38,013 nucleotides of DNA from Cloacimonetes bacterium SCGC AAA252-N17. Its GTDB lineage: Bacteria; Cloacimonadota; Cloacimonadia; JGIOTU-2. The notes below the pieces were generated by a model that was given only the letters and a program-made list of their open reading frames with translations, searched no databases and was not told the origin of the DNA. The DNA is taken from contig ASNI01000024.1 of NCBI GenBank assembly GCA_000404785.1, positions 1 to 38,013 on the forward strand. The letters run 5' to 3'. Shown here piece by piece: positions 24,195-34,254 of the stretch. The position numbers and the translations under genes were made by a program. How positions within the stretch are numbered: the first letter of the stretch is position 1; every line of letters starts with the position of its first letter.

Positions 24195-27100
24195 TTTCTT
24201 TCAACTTAGCACATACTTCATTTATTGTTAAAGCTCCGCCCTTATTAATAAAAAACTGAAGTTTTAAATCTTCAAGAAAATAATATAGTCTATTTATATT
24301 TTTAATTTTATTATTTTTTTTAATAAAGCCTTCAACAGACGACTTAACCATTAAATAATTCTTTTCGGAATAAAGAGCTATTGATTTTAGGGCATTTATA
24401 ACATGTTTATATAAACTCTCATATTTATCTTGTTTAATGTTTTCTTTGAAATCAATTTCAATAAGTTCAATTAATAACGGTGCTAATTCTATATTAGTCA
24501 ATTTGCTGAATGGTGATTCTTTCCAAAATCTATATCTGAATTTCTTGTTTTTTCTAACATATTCAACATAATATTTTAAACCGCAATTATTTTCTAATAG
24601 GATCAAATATTCAGAAGCTTCGAAAGAATCTTCTTCATTTGTATCCTTCAATTTCTTTAATAAATAATTTTCTATAAACTTAATTTCAGTATTATTCTCA
24701 ATAAATTTATCAACAATAATCCACTTAAAATCGTCTTCTATTTTTAATAAAGTTTCTTTAAGATTTTTATAATCATAAGCTAAAGTAAGAATTGCTTCGA
24801 GTGAAACATTTCTTAATTCTTTAATTCTGAAATTATCTTTTTCATACAACAATAAATAATCATAAACATAATTCAGAACTTCATAGAGTTTATTATTAAG
24901 ACAGTAATTAATATGATTTGCTAAAACTTCTTCAATTTCAATACCATCTTTTAAATTTAATAAAATTCGTTCAGAAACTTTATTTGAAGAGATATATTTT
25001 TCAATAAAATCAATACTTTCAAGAGAGGTAACAAACGATAAAATATCTAGCATTACACTTTCTTTATATGAAAAATCCATTTCTTTCATAAAATATACTA
25101 AAAATACTGATAACAAACTTCTAGAATATCCTTTGTCCGTCTTTTTATTTTCAGTTTTAAAATTTACTTTTTTAACATTTGATATACACCAATTCTCAAT
25201 CCACTTTTTTTGTTCGTTTCTAGGAATATATTCTTTTTTATTCATAAGTTTATTAATATTACCTATCTTGAACATATCCCAATAATTCGAATCATTGAAT
25301 GTTTTAATAACTGATTCAACTGAAATTGTTTTCTTATTTGCAAAACTTAGCAATGTATCATAAATAATTTTTGAATAGTATCTATTTTCCCAATTATCTG
25401 TATCAAATTTAAATAAATCTTTTTCATTCGGATTAAATTTACCAATTTTCTCAAAAATGAGTTTGATTTCATCAATAAATGCTTTTTTATCAAAAAGTAA
25501 TCTAATGTCTTTTTTAATTCTTTCTTCTCTTTGTTTTTTATAATCCGTTTGTGGTTGAAGTTTAAATTTATCTCCAAATTTTTTAACCAATAAATTATTA
25601 AATGATTCATAATATTTATAATTATTACTTCTTAAATAGTTTTGATAGGATATGATAAAATCATTTGTTATATTTTTATTTTCATATTCTTTTATAATAA
25701 ATTCAAGAGTCTCATTATTTGAAAGATTACTTAATAAAATCATCTTCTTCCGTAAGTCTATTGTCATTTTATAAACTTTTATAAAGGCATTATATAGTGT
25801 GTCTGTTTTCTCAAAGAAGGTAATTATTTTTTTATAAAAGCCATCATAATAATACCTTTCTTTGAAGCTGGTGGTTAAATCAAGTATAATGTTAAAAATT
25901 GAATTGCTATTTGTACTTTTGTATATTTCAATAGTATTAAAAATAATTATATCAAAACTTTTTTCAATGTAAGCGTTATCAATTTCGTCAGGATTGTCTT
26001 TAAAGTATTTTATAATTTTCTCTAAACTTTTATATCGTTTAGAAGAAGCCAATCCTTCTCCTAATTGTAATATTTCACCTGTATTTATAGGTTTATCTTC
26101 CCTGTAAAATGATTTACGTGTAAATTTAATTCCTTCTAAAAATACCTCGATATATTTGTCAGTTAATTCATTTTTATTAATTAATCTATAAATTGCATAT
26201 CTTATATTATCATCCTCCGAATTCTTAAATTTTTGAACAATTTTTTCGATTTCTTCTTCATTTGTAATATTTAAACTAGAAAGAGTTAGTATTGAAAGAT
26301 ATTTGATATAATTACTTTCGTATTTACTAAAAATTATTGATTGAAGTTTTTCTTTTATTATACTTTTTTTATTATAGGGATTGGAAAAGTATCCAATTAA
26401 GTATACAGCTTCCTTTCGTGATATAAGAGGATTTGCTGGAGAGATTTCATTCAATAAAAAATCAATAGTATCTTCTGATTCACCGAATTTAACAAAATCC
26501 CTATTTGTAAATTTTTGAATATTTATCCATAACCCTTTTTCTTTATAAGAATTAAATATGTTTTTAAAAATTTCAAATCTTATTGATTTTTCGATTTTAT
26601 CAGGTTCAGCACACAAAAGGATATTAGGTTGAGTTCCAATAATCCAATTCTGTAATTCTATTAATAATTTATTATCTTTATCAAGGATACTAAACAGATA
26701 TGATAACGTATTTGTCCAGGATGGTATAATTTGTTTGTGTTCTGGTGAAAATGTTATAATCTCTCTTATTTCACTGAATTCTAATTTAGAAAGAGCATTT
26801 GCAGCTAAAAATTCTTGAAAGTTATTATGTTCAAATTTTAAATTTTTCCAACAAGTAGAATGTTTTATTAAATTTCTTAAATCTGTATCTGGAATAATCT
26901 TATGATACTCACCATCTGAAATTTGATTTTTGCATAATAATTCCATCCCTAAAGCTAACTTTTCTAATGTCCTAAATACTCGAGTTTTTTCGGTATTCAA
27001 TTCAATTGCTGTACTGTACTTCTGCTCATCAAGTTTTATCCTCTTATCAATAAGAAATGTAAAAACTTCAGCTTTGTTAAATGGTAATCTTCCATTTTCA

Positions 27101-28362
27101 GTATAATATGAAACTAAATTAATTAAGTAAAAGGGAATCTCTAGTAAATAATAAAGTTTTTTTGATAAAATATTATTTCTAAATTCTTCTGATTTTTTTG
27201 GTTTAATATTGTCTGTTATATATTCTTTTATTTGATTCTCTGTTAAACCTAACAAGCTGTAAGAATTGAAATTATTTAACGTACCTGATTCTTCCTTTGT
27301 TTCTTTATTATAGAAATTTGAACGACATGAAATTAAGATATGAACTTTTGGATGCTCTTCACAAAATTGTAAAATCCTTCTTTGTGCTGTAAGCTTACAC
27401 TTTGCTTCTATTTCATCAAAGCCATCTAATATTATGAGCAAATGATTTTCATCAATGCGAGAATCTACTGTATATTCTCTCCATTCTGCTGGTAGATAAT
27501 TTTCGAGAATTTCATCTACATAAAGATTTAAAGACTTATATATTGGATACAATGGCTTGTCATCATCTGAAAAATATTGTGCTACTCGTTTAAGTTCTAA
27601 AGTTTTACCAGTACCGGCATCTCCTAATAATACGATTTTAGTCTCTTTTTGAATAAGAGATATCAATTCTTCACTATATTTTTCGGGTTCTATTAAATAA
27701 AATTGGTTTTCGTCTTTGATGTCATAAACTCGTCTTGGAATATATGATTTTAAATCATTAAATTCGTATTTCATAATTTTTGGTATTTTATTATAAGTCA
27801 ATGTATCAAAATTTTCAAAAAAGAATTTTATGCAATTTGTTATTTGATTTTGAAAACTTTCTGTCGTAAATTCATAAGGAAAATTGAATTCTTTAAATGA
27901 ACTATAAAGCCCTAATCTCGATAATCTTTCTTTGAAGTATATTACAAGTTTCCTCTGTTCACATTCATATGTTGTATTTAGTGAAATGGATTTATTCTTA
28001 AAATAAAACTGAATTAATGGTTTACCATTTTTTTTATACTTATCTAAGGCAATATTGAATTCTTCTTCTGTAGGACTTAGATTATTTTCTTTTATATCTC
28101 CAAATTTATTCCACATAATTCCAATAAAAATATCAGGATTTATTTTTTCAATGTCAGAATTTATTAATTTTTGAGGTTTTTCACCTGTTATTCTAGGTGT
28201 TGTTAAATTACCTAACCAAAAAGAATAAACAACTACTTCTGTGTTTGTTTGTATTTTTGGAATAGTCGATAACTTTTTACATATATCATCTATAAATTTT
28301 ACTTCTTCCTGAACATCTGATGGACAGGATACTAAAACTTTTATAGTTATCTTATTTCCCAT
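24181..28362 (-). CDS. DUF4062-NACHT STAND NTPase (bacterial NLR-like, probable anti-phage protein)
   Basis: The 1393-aa protein has three parts. Residues about 5-180 fit DUF4062 (IKVLVSCPSDVQEEVKFI, DIFIGIMWNKFGD, SPTEEEFNIALDK), a TIR-like domain often found at the N-terminus of STAND proteins. Residues about 235-450 are a NACHT NTPase. It has Walker A GDAGTGKT (247-254), Walker B LLIILDGFDEIE (308-319) with the NACHT-type extra acidic residues, and HILISCRSNFY (341-351) as sensor. The remaining 900 residues are helical and rich in Lys, Asn and Ile, suitable for a HEAT/TPR-like sensor. Bacterial NACHT proteins are known phage-defence sensors; the effector role of DUF4062 here is inference. 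The gene is much more AT-rich than its neighbours, suggesting transfer. Confidence 0.85.
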   Translation of the reverse strand: MGNKITIKVLVSCPSDVQEEVKFIDDICKKLSTIPKIQTNTEVVVYSFWLGNLTTPRITGEKPQKLINSDIEKINPDIFIGIMWNKFGDIKENNLSPTEEEFNIALDKYKKNGKPLIQFYFKNKSISLNTTYECEQRKLVIYFKERLSRLGLYSSFKEFNFPYEFTTESFQNQITNCIKFFFENFDTLTYNKIPKIMKYEFNDLKSYIPRRVYDIKDENQFYLIEPEKYSEELISLIQKETKIVLLGDAGTGKTLELKRVAQYFSDDDKPLYPIYKSLNLYVDEILENYLPAEWREYTVDSRIDENHLLIILDGFDEIEAKCKLTAQRRILQFCEEHPKVHILISCRSNFYNKETKEESGTLNNFNSYSLLGLTENQIKEYITDNIKPKKSEEFRNNILSKKLYYLLEIPFYLINLVSYYTENGRLPFNKAEVFTFLIDKRIKLDEQKYSTAIELNTEKTRVFRTLEKLALGMELLCKNQISDGEYHKIIPDTDLRNLIKHSTCWKNLKFEHNNFQEFLAANALSKLEFSEIREIITFSPEHKQIIPSWTNTLSYLFSILDKDNKLLIELQNWIIGTQPNILLCAEPDKIEKSIRFEIFKNIFNSYKEKGLWINIQKFTNRDFVKFGESEDTIDFLLNEISPANPLISRKEAVYLIGYFSNPYNKKSIIKEKLQSIIFSKYESNYIKYLSILTLSSLNITNEEEIEKIVQKFKNSEDDNIRYAIYRLINKNELTDKYIEVFLEGIKFTRKSFYREDKPINTGEILQLGEGLASSKRYKSLEKIIKYFKDNPDEIDNAYIEKSFDIIIFNTIEIYKSTNSNSIFNIILDLTTSFKERYYYDGFYKKIITFFEKTDTLYNAFIKVYKMTIDLRKKMILLSNLSNNETLEFIIKEYENKNITNDFIISYQNYLRSNNYKYYESFNNLLVKKFGDKFKLQPQTDYKKQREERIKKDIRLLFDKKAFIDEIKLIFEKIGKFNPNEKDLFKFDTDNWENRYYSKIIYDTLLSFANKKTISVESVIKTFNDSNYWDMFKIGNINKLMNKKEYIPRNEQKKWIENWCISNVKKVNFKTENKKTDKGYSRSLLSVFLVYFMKEMDFSYKESVMLDILSFVTSLESIDFIEKYISSNKVSERILLNLKDGIEIEEVLANHINYCLNNKLYEVLNYVYDYLLLYEKDNFRIKELRNVSLEAILTLAYDYKNLKETLLKIEDDFKWIIVDKFIENNTEIKFIENYLLKKLKDTNEEDSFEASEYLILLENNCGLKYYVEYVRKNKKFRYRFWKESPFSKLTNIELAPLLIELIEIDFKENIKQDKYESLYKHVINALKSIALYSEKNYLMVKSSVEGFIKKNNKIKNINRLYYFLEDLKLQFFINKGGALTINEVCAKLKEINFL

Positions 28363-28370
28363 ATTTTGTA

Positions 28371-28397
28371 ATAATATTATTCTATTTTTTTTGTCAA
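28371..28397 (-). promoter_or_regulatory. Candidate promoter of the NACHT gene, giving a near-leaderless mRNA
   Basis: On the minus strand TTGACA (28397-28392) is followed after 15 bp by TATTAT (28376-28371). A start of transcription 6-8 bases downstream would fall within a few bases of the ATG at 28362. No ribosome site is visible before the ATG, which agrees with leaderless or very short-leader translation. Confidence 0.5.
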
Positions 28398-28407
28398 AAT
28401 TCCTAAT

Positions 28408-28438
28408 AAAAAAAGCCGAACTCTTGATGAGTCCGGCT
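28408..28438 (-). terminator. Rho-independent terminator of the RND efflux operon
   Basis: Read on the minus strand: AGCCGGACTC, loop ATCAA, GAGTTCGGCT, then a run of T. The stem has nine pairs and one mismatch. It lies 28 bp after the stop of the RND gene and just before the NACHT promoter, insulating the two. Confidence 0.9.
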
Positions 28439-28465
28439 CTTATTAAATTATGAAAGTTATGTATT

Positions 28466-31400
28466 TTACATTTTCACACAATCATCAAATTTCTTGTGTG
28501 TTTTGAACCTGGTCATACCGAGTCTGCCGAATATGGAATCAATAAATGAATAGACCACAGGAATAATAAGGAGCGTGAACAGTGTGGCAAAGGCAAGTCC
28601 GAATGCTATGCTGACTGCGATCGGCTTCCAGCTTTCGACTTCGCTTGCAGTAGAAAGAATGATCGGCATAAATCCTGCAATTGTGGTTATCGTTGTCATC
28701 AAGATAGGACGAAGACGAACTGTTCCTGCATCGATGAGTGAATTCCATCTATCGACGCCCCTCTCTCTTTCACTGTTTACAAAGTCAACCAGTATAAGAG
28801 AATCATTTACCACAATACCTGCAAGAGCGAGAACAGCGATTAAGGTCATCATTGAGAACGGTAGTCCGGTAATCATCAAACCAAAGGTTACACCAATGAC
28901 CGCAAAAGGAAAAGCGAGCATTACAATGAAGGGCTGCACATAGGAGTTGAATTTTGCTGCCAATATCGCAAAAATGAGCAGGAGTGCAACTGCCAAAGCA
29001 ATGTATAATGAATTATAAACTTCCGATCTCTGCTGGAAGACACCGCCATACTGCAGCTGATATCCCGGGAACCGCTCGGTGAAGTTCTCAAGCAATCCAA
29101 CCTGACCGGTAAGGGTATTTCCTCGCAATAGTGCTGTTACTTCATCGGGGGTTTGTTTTACTATTTTTCCGTTATCATCATAGTTCGTTGTATTTCCGTT
29201 CACAGTGAGCACCCTATTGCCATTATAATGCTGGATCTGAGAATAACCTGCTGAAATTTCAAAATCAGCAAGCTCCTTAAGCGGAATAAGTTCACCAGTC
29301 ATTGTGTGGATTTTCATCTCTTTAATATCTGATACATCATCAATTTGATTTTCTTGTACGCGAATTACTATATTATATTCATCAAGCTCTCCACCCCTGA
29401 ATTTTGAAATAGGAGCACCGTAAGACGCAATAGAGACCAGTGAAGAAATATCATTCACCGTCAAGCCATATAAGCCCAGTTTATCATGTTTGGGCAGTAT
29501 TTTAATTTCCTTTTTTCCATCATCCATGTCCGTTTCCAAGTCCGTGATGCCCGGAATATCTTCCAGAACTGAAATAACATAATTTCCAATACTTTCTAAT
29601 TTATCAATATTATTTCCGATGATTCGCAGCTCAATATCTGCATCTGTGGGAGCACCGCCCCGCTCTCCCTCGGTGAATTTGTAGGAAAAAAGTCCCGGCA
29701 CTGTTTCAAGATATTGTCGAATTGTTCCTTTGATCTGCTCGATTGAATAAGTAAGATCATTCGCATCAAGAAGATCGATCTTTACTTCTGCATGTGAGGT
29801 TGCCACCTGCGTACGATGATTTTCCGTATACTGCCCTATTGTTGTAACAAATGCTTCCACATCAGCACTTTCATCCATCTGCTGAATAAATTCTTCTATT
29901 TGAGAGACGACTTCATTTGTATTCTCAAGTCCCGTGCCGACAGGCGTTTCGAGATTGAGTATAATTGTTTTGGGGGTTCCTGAAGGAAAAAATTCAAATT
30001 TTACAAGCCCCATCCCAAGAGCTGATATAGCAAACACAAAGGCAACAACAACGATAATGACAGAGATATATCTATACTTAAGAGCTCTTTTGATAAGATA
30101 CTGATATACTTTCGTGAGCCAGGCATGGAGCTTGTGTGTTTTATCCTTCAGGTTTTCACCGGTCTTTTTACTGAAATCTGCAATATGTGATGGAAGGATA
30201 ATAAGGCATTCAAGAAGAGATGAGAACAAGGCGATCGACACAACTATGGGGAACACGCTCATGAATTTACCCATCATTCCCTTCATCAGAAGCATAGGAA
30301 AAAATGCGGCAATTGTCGTCGCCACTGCTGCGATCACAGGTCCCATGATTTCATTAGTTCCTTTGATCGCTGCCTCTTTTGCGCTCATCCCTTGCTCTCG
30401 GTATCGATGCACATTTTCGAGCACAATAATCGCGTCGTCCACGATCATTCCAATAACCAGAATAAGTGCAAATAAGCTAAGATTATTCATGGTCACTCCG
30501 AGAAGCTCCATGATCAAAAATGTAAGAAAGAAGCTAAATGGAATGCCCAACGCTGCAAAGAGTGCATTCCTCCATCCGATGAAAATAAGCAGCGTAATAA
30601 ATACCAATACAACGCCGATCAATGCATTATTTCCGAGAGTGGATATGCTGTTTTTGACCTCGATCGAGCCGTCATTCCGCACTTCAATATTAAGACCAGG
30701 TACATCTTCCACAAATTCATCAGATGCTGCACGAACATTTTTCATGACCTGTATTATATTTCCCTCTGCGTCCATATAGATATTTACGTTAACTGCCTTG
30801 TCACCATCGAGCTTTGCGATAGTTACCTGTTCTTCAAGGGTATCGATTACAGTGGCAACATTACCGATTCGAACAGCTCTTCCATTCTGATCCATCTTTA
30901 CAATAACATTCTTTATCTCATCGATAGCATCAAATTCGCCAACTGTTCTGATAAGAAATTCAGCACGCCCAAATCTAATATCTCCTGCAGGCACATTCTT
31001 ATTTCGGTTTGTGATTGCATTTGAAACATCATAAATACTAAGCCCATATTGATCGAGCTTGTTGATGTCGTTCTCGATCCAGATTTCCCGATCTCTTGTC
31101 CCTGCGATCTCGACTTTCGCAATATTATCCAGTTCGAGGATATTGTCTTTGTAATCATCAGCGATCTCACGAATCGCATTGGCAGAAAAATCTCCGCCCA
31201 AAGCTACAGTACATATTTCATTGACTTCTCTCATGTTAAGGCGAACAAGGATTGGATCGTCTGCATCTTCTGGCAAATCCCTAACGTTCTGCATTTCCGT
31301 GTTGAGATCTGACCATGCTTGATCGATATCGGCATTTGTTTTCATCATAATAAAGATCGTAGCTCTTCCTGCTTCACATGTCGATTGAAAATAATCAACA

Positions 31401-31627
31401 TTATCCAGATTAATGATCTGCTCTTCGAGCTTCTTCACAACGAGATTTTCCATCTCTTCGGGAGACACTCCGCGATAGGATACTACAATATAAAATGCAC
31501 CGAACTCCACAGAAGGCATCTCTTCTTTTGGCATGACAATAACCGTATAAATACCAAGGATGAACACGATAATCATGATCATATTTATCAGTTTGCTGTG
31601 ATTTACTGAAAACTGTGCTATTGACAT
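28466..31627 (-). CDS. RND efflux pump inner-membrane transporter (AcrB/HAE type)
   Basis: The 1053-aa protein has the size and double-repeat layout of AcrB-type pumps: an N-terminal helix (IINMIMIIV-like), large periplasmic loops, and two blocks of membrane helices. The proton-relay motif is seen as GMIVDDAIIVLENVHRYREQG in the fourth helix. The second block carries AGIVVNDSLILVDFVN and the closing TTITTIAGFMPIILSTA. It exports drugs, lipids or other hydrophobic compounds using the proton gradient. It is the last gene of padR-tolC-MFP-RND, starts 10 bp after the adaptor gene, and is followed by a terminator. AGGAG lies just upstream of its ATG. Confidence 0.93.
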   Translation of the reverse strand: MSIAQFSVNHSKLINMIMIIVFILGIYTVIVMPKEEMPSVEFGAFYIVVSYRGVSPEEMENLVVKKLEEQIINLDNVDYFQSTCEAGRATIFIMMKTNADIDQAWSDLNTEMQNVRDLPEDADDPILVRLNMREVNEICTVALGGDFSANAIREIADDYKDNILELDNIAKVEIAGTRDREIWIENDINKLDQYGLSIYDVSNAITNRNKNVPAGDIRFGRAEFLIRTVGEFDAIDEIKNVIVKMDQNGRAVRIGNVATVIDTLEEQVTIAKLDGDKAVNVNIYMDAEGNIIQVMKNVRAASDEFVEDVPGLNIEVRNDGSIEVKNSISTLGNNALIGVVLVFITLLIFIGWRNALFAALGIPFSFFLTFLIMELLGVTMNNLSLFALILVIGMIVDDAIIVLENVHRYREQGMSAKEAAIKGTNEIMGPVIAAVATTIAAFFPMLLMKGMMGKFMSVFPIVVSIALFSSLLECLIILPSHIADFSKKTGENLKDKTHKLHAWLTKVYQYLIKRALKYRYISVIIVVVAFVFAISALGMGLVKFEFFPSGTPKTIILNLETPVGTGLENTNEVVSQIEEFIQQMDESADVEAFVTTIGQYTENHRTQVATSHAEVKIDLLDANDLTYSIEQIKGTIRQYLETVPGLFSYKFTEGERGGAPTDADIELRIIGNNIDKLESIGNYVISVLEDIPGITDLETDMDDGKKEIKILPKHDKLGLYGLTVNDISSLVSIASYGAPISKFRGGELDEYNIVIRVQENQIDDVSDIKEMKIHTMTGELIPLKELADFEISAGYSQIQHYNGNRVLTVNGNTTNYDDNGKIVKQTPDEVTALLRGNTLTGQVGLLENFTERFPGYQLQYGGVFQQRSEVYNSLYIALAVALLLIFAILAAKFNSYVQPFIVMLAFPFAVIGVTFGLMITGLPFSMMTLIAVLALAGIVVNDSLILVDFVNSERERGVDRWNSLIDAGTVRLRPILMTTITTIAGFMPIILSTASEVESWKPIAVSIAFGLAFATLFTLLIIPVVYSFIDSIFGRLGMTRFKTHKKFDDCVKM

Positions 31628-31636
31628 AGGAACTCC

Positions 31637-32752
31637 TTAGGATGATGTCTCATGCTGATAGACAGACTTTATTATTACCTTCGTGCCTTCCTGCAGATTT
31701 TCATAACCTTCTCTTACAAGTTTATCTCCGCTGTTCAAGCCCTTTTTGATGATAACATTACGATCAATTTCCTCACCAAGTTCAATATTTACCTTATGCG
31801 CTGTGTCGTTTTCATCAATAATATATACGATTTTATCATCATATTTTTCAGAAATATTATTAAGAGAAGTATAGATCACATCTTGGTAAACATGGGCGAG
31901 AATATAACCATCCACGACCATACCCGGTAGAAGCAATCCATCCTGATTGTCGAGTACGATTTCAATTGGATAGCTGGCAGTTCCTGCCAGAGGTTTGATG
32001 CCGACACCTGTGATCTTGCCGTCAAATTCATGAGGATAGTCATCATAATGAATGCTTACATGCTGTCCCTTACTCACACTCATAATGTCACTTTCACCAA
32101 TACCGGTCTTGATAAGAAGTTTTGTTGAATTAACTATCGAACATACGGGACTTCCCACTCCGATCATCTCGCCAATTTCCAAAGAAATACTGGTAATATA
32201 TCCGGACACCGGAGCAACGAACATAGAATTATTCAAGTACCTCTTCGCACTTTCGAGCCCGGCTCTTGCAGCTTCGAGACCTGCCTGAGCACCTTTTATG
32301 CCGATCTGTGCTTCAAGATAGGACATTTTGGATATCTTTCCATCTTCATATAACTTTTCCGATGTAGTCAGATTGAGTTGGGCGCTTTCGAAGGATGCCT
32401 TTGCCGCGAGTAATGAAGCTTCCGCCTGATCCACTTTATTTTTCAGATCAGCATTATCTATCCGACCGATTGCTTCACCCTCATTTACCCAATCTCCGAG
32501 ATTTTTTAATTTTTCCACGATCTTTCCACTCACCTCACTTGAAAGAGTGATATCAATAATACCTTCAAGAGTTCCGACTATCTTTATAAATTCCTCAAGA
32601 TCACGGGGCTGAACAACTTCCACAATCACTGATGCAGGAACGGCTTCCTTTTTCATACCGCTAAATCCTCCACCGGGTTTTGAACAGCCAGAAAACAGTA
32701 AAACAACAGCACCCAATAAAATAATTACTTTTGTGAATTTTTTATTAATCAT
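31637..32752 (-). CDS. RND periplasmic adaptor lipoprotein (MFP family)
   Basis: I choose ATG 32752: GGAGAAAC precedes it and it yields a lipoprotein signal (VIILLGAVVLLFSGC, Cys23). The GTG at 32821 would add 23 residues that hide this signal. The 371-aa product has the membrane-fusion pattern: a lipoyl half (LSSEVSGKIVEKLKNLGDWVNEG), a helical hairpin (about 95-165, Ala-rich), the second lipoyl half (APVSGYITSISLEIGEMIG) and beta domains. It joins the RND pump to the TolC-like channel. An unusual 171-bp spacer with repeat-like sequence separates it from tolC. Confidence 0.92.
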   Translation of the reverse strand: MINKKFTKVIILLGAVVLLFSGCSKPGGGFSGMKKEAVPASVIVEVVQPRDLEEFIKIVGTLEGIIDITLSSEVSGKIVEKLKNLGDWVNEGEAIGRIDNADLKNKVDQAEASLLAAKASFESAQLNLTTSEKLYEDGKISKMSYLEAQIGIKGAQAGLEAARAGLESAKRYLNNSMFVAPVSGYITSISLEIGEMIGVGSPVCSIVNSTKLLIKTGIGESDIMSVSKGQHVSIHYDDYPHEFDGKITGVGIKPLAGTASYPIEIVLDNQDGLLLPGMVVDGYILAHVYQDVIYTSLNNISEKYDDKIVYIIDENDTAHKVNIELGEEIDRNVIIKKGLNSGDKLVREGYENLQEGTKVIIKSVYQHETSS

Positions 32753-32923
32753 GTTTCTCCTATATATAAATATTTTTACCATCCGACTACGCTGCGCTAT
32801 GTCGTGACAGGCAAAAAGCACACCTGTTTAACAACAAAACCAAGACGCAGTGCAGCAAAGGTTGGCGTATTTCGCTTGCATCGTCGTAACGCAGTGAAGA
32901 CGTGTGGTTCAGCATTTTTCTCT

Positions 32924-34252
32924 TTATTTATTCTTTTCTATTATTTCAATTATAATGTTTTCCTCAGTACCTAATTGCTGTAAAAGTGCTGATTTTGCTC
33001 CAAGGAAATCATACAAAGACTGAACATACTGATTTTGTGTCGAAAGATACAATGTCTGTGTAGAATTCAGCTCGTTCGCACTGATCATTCCACTTGAAAA
33101 CCGCTCCTGCATCTGAGCATAGGTTTCTCCTGCTTGAGCTTGGGAAGCTTTTGATGCAATAATTGAATTGGCATATGAGACGAGACTCAAAAACTGCCCC
33201 TTTATTCCTGTAACAACACCATCTTCGGTATATTTATAATCATATTGAGATTTCTTTAGATCGTGATGCGCCTGAGTATAGGAAGTAACATTGTCAACAA
33301 TAGGAAAAATCGGTAAAGAAGCTGAAATTGTAACACTTTCGGAATTGTCGTAATCACTCATAAAATCATACTTGATCCAATTTTTGGAATAGGACAGATT
33401 TACAGAAGGAAGAAAATTACCTCCAGCCATGACAAGTGACTTCTTGCTTGTATTAATTACGATATTCGACATGGCAATAGCAGGACTGTGCTCCATGCCA
33501 TACTGAACAAAGCTGTTTGAGATGCTGTCGATCTCGGCAAGTGATAAATTCTGAAGACGCTGTAACAGGTCGGAATAAGTAGTTGAGTCAACCGGTTCGA
33601 TAGTCCCGATCGAACCGATCTGCAGATAATTCAGAAGACTCATTTTACTGGTTTGATAGAGATTTTTCATCTGAAGAACACTTACCAATTTATTTGTTTT
33701 TTCCGCTTGGATCTGCAGGTAATCTCCCTTGGAAAGAAGCCCGGAGTCATACTTTGCTTCTGCGATCTCCAGATTTGTTTTACTTGATTCAAGATCTAGC
33801 TCTGCAATTTCCATAAGCTGCTCATTTTGAAGTACGGAGAAGTATTGCGATTCCGCTCCGGCAAGGGTTTCCAGCTTTGTCATTCGCAGATTTTCTTTCG
33901 ATATCTTCACCGCATCTTCCCGCATGCGTGCACCGAGCCAGATCTTCCCGCCATTGAATATGGGCTGAGTGACGGAAAAACCATACGTGTTCAATTTATC
34001 TACTTTGTTAAAACCAACAGTTTGATCCGGATTATATCTTGTCTGGCTCACGTTGAGCGATGCTGAGGGAAGCAAGCTCGAGTAGGCATTCCATCGTCCG
34101 GACTGGGCAGATTTCAGCGCTTCGATCTGAGAAAGATAGTCAGGGTAATTTTTGAGTGCAAGCTCTTTTGCAAGCTTGAGCGTGAGATCAAGTGCGTATA
34201 GACTCACACTAAACAATAATAAAGTTATAATGAGAATAGCTCTTTTTTTCAT
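32924..34252 (-). CDS. TolC-like outer membrane efflux protein
   Basis: The 442-aa protein has a signal peptide (AILIITLLLFSVSLYA) and the OEP family repeat structure. Two similar halves each carry long helices (ESQYFSVLQNEQLMEIAELD..., SGLLSKGDYLQIQAEK; later QERFSSGMISANELNSTQ) and strands with aromatic residues. It forms the trimeric exit duct of the tripartite pump. It starts 2 bp after the padR stop, so the two are co-transcribed. Confidence 0.92.
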   Translation of the reverse strand: MKKRAILIITLLLFSVSLYALDLTLKLAKELALKNYPDYLSQIEALKSAQSGRWNAYSSLLPSASLNVSQTRYNPDQTVGFNKVDKLNTYGFSVTQPIFNGGKIWLGARMREDAVKISKENLRMTKLETLAGAESQYFSVLQNEQLMEIAELDLESSKTNLEIAEAKYDSGLLSKGDYLQIQAEKTNKLVSVLQMKNLYQTSKMSLLNYLQIGSIGTIEPVDSTTYSDLLQRLQNLSLAEIDSISNSFVQYGMEHSPAIAMSNIVINTSKKSLVMAGGNFLPSVNLSYSKNWIKYDFMSDYDNSESVTISASLPIFPIVDNVTSYTQAHHDLKKSQYDYKYTEDGVVTGIKGQFLSLVSYANSIIASKASQAQAGETYAQMQERFSSGMISANELNSTQTLYLSTQNQYVQSLYDFLGAKSALLQQLGTEENIIIEIIEKNK

Positions 34253-34254
34253 TA

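Noticed and set aside
30114..30779. 221-aa forward open frame inside the RND pump gene
   Set aside because: It is antisense to a well conserved transporter; the open frame follows from that gene's codon pattern.
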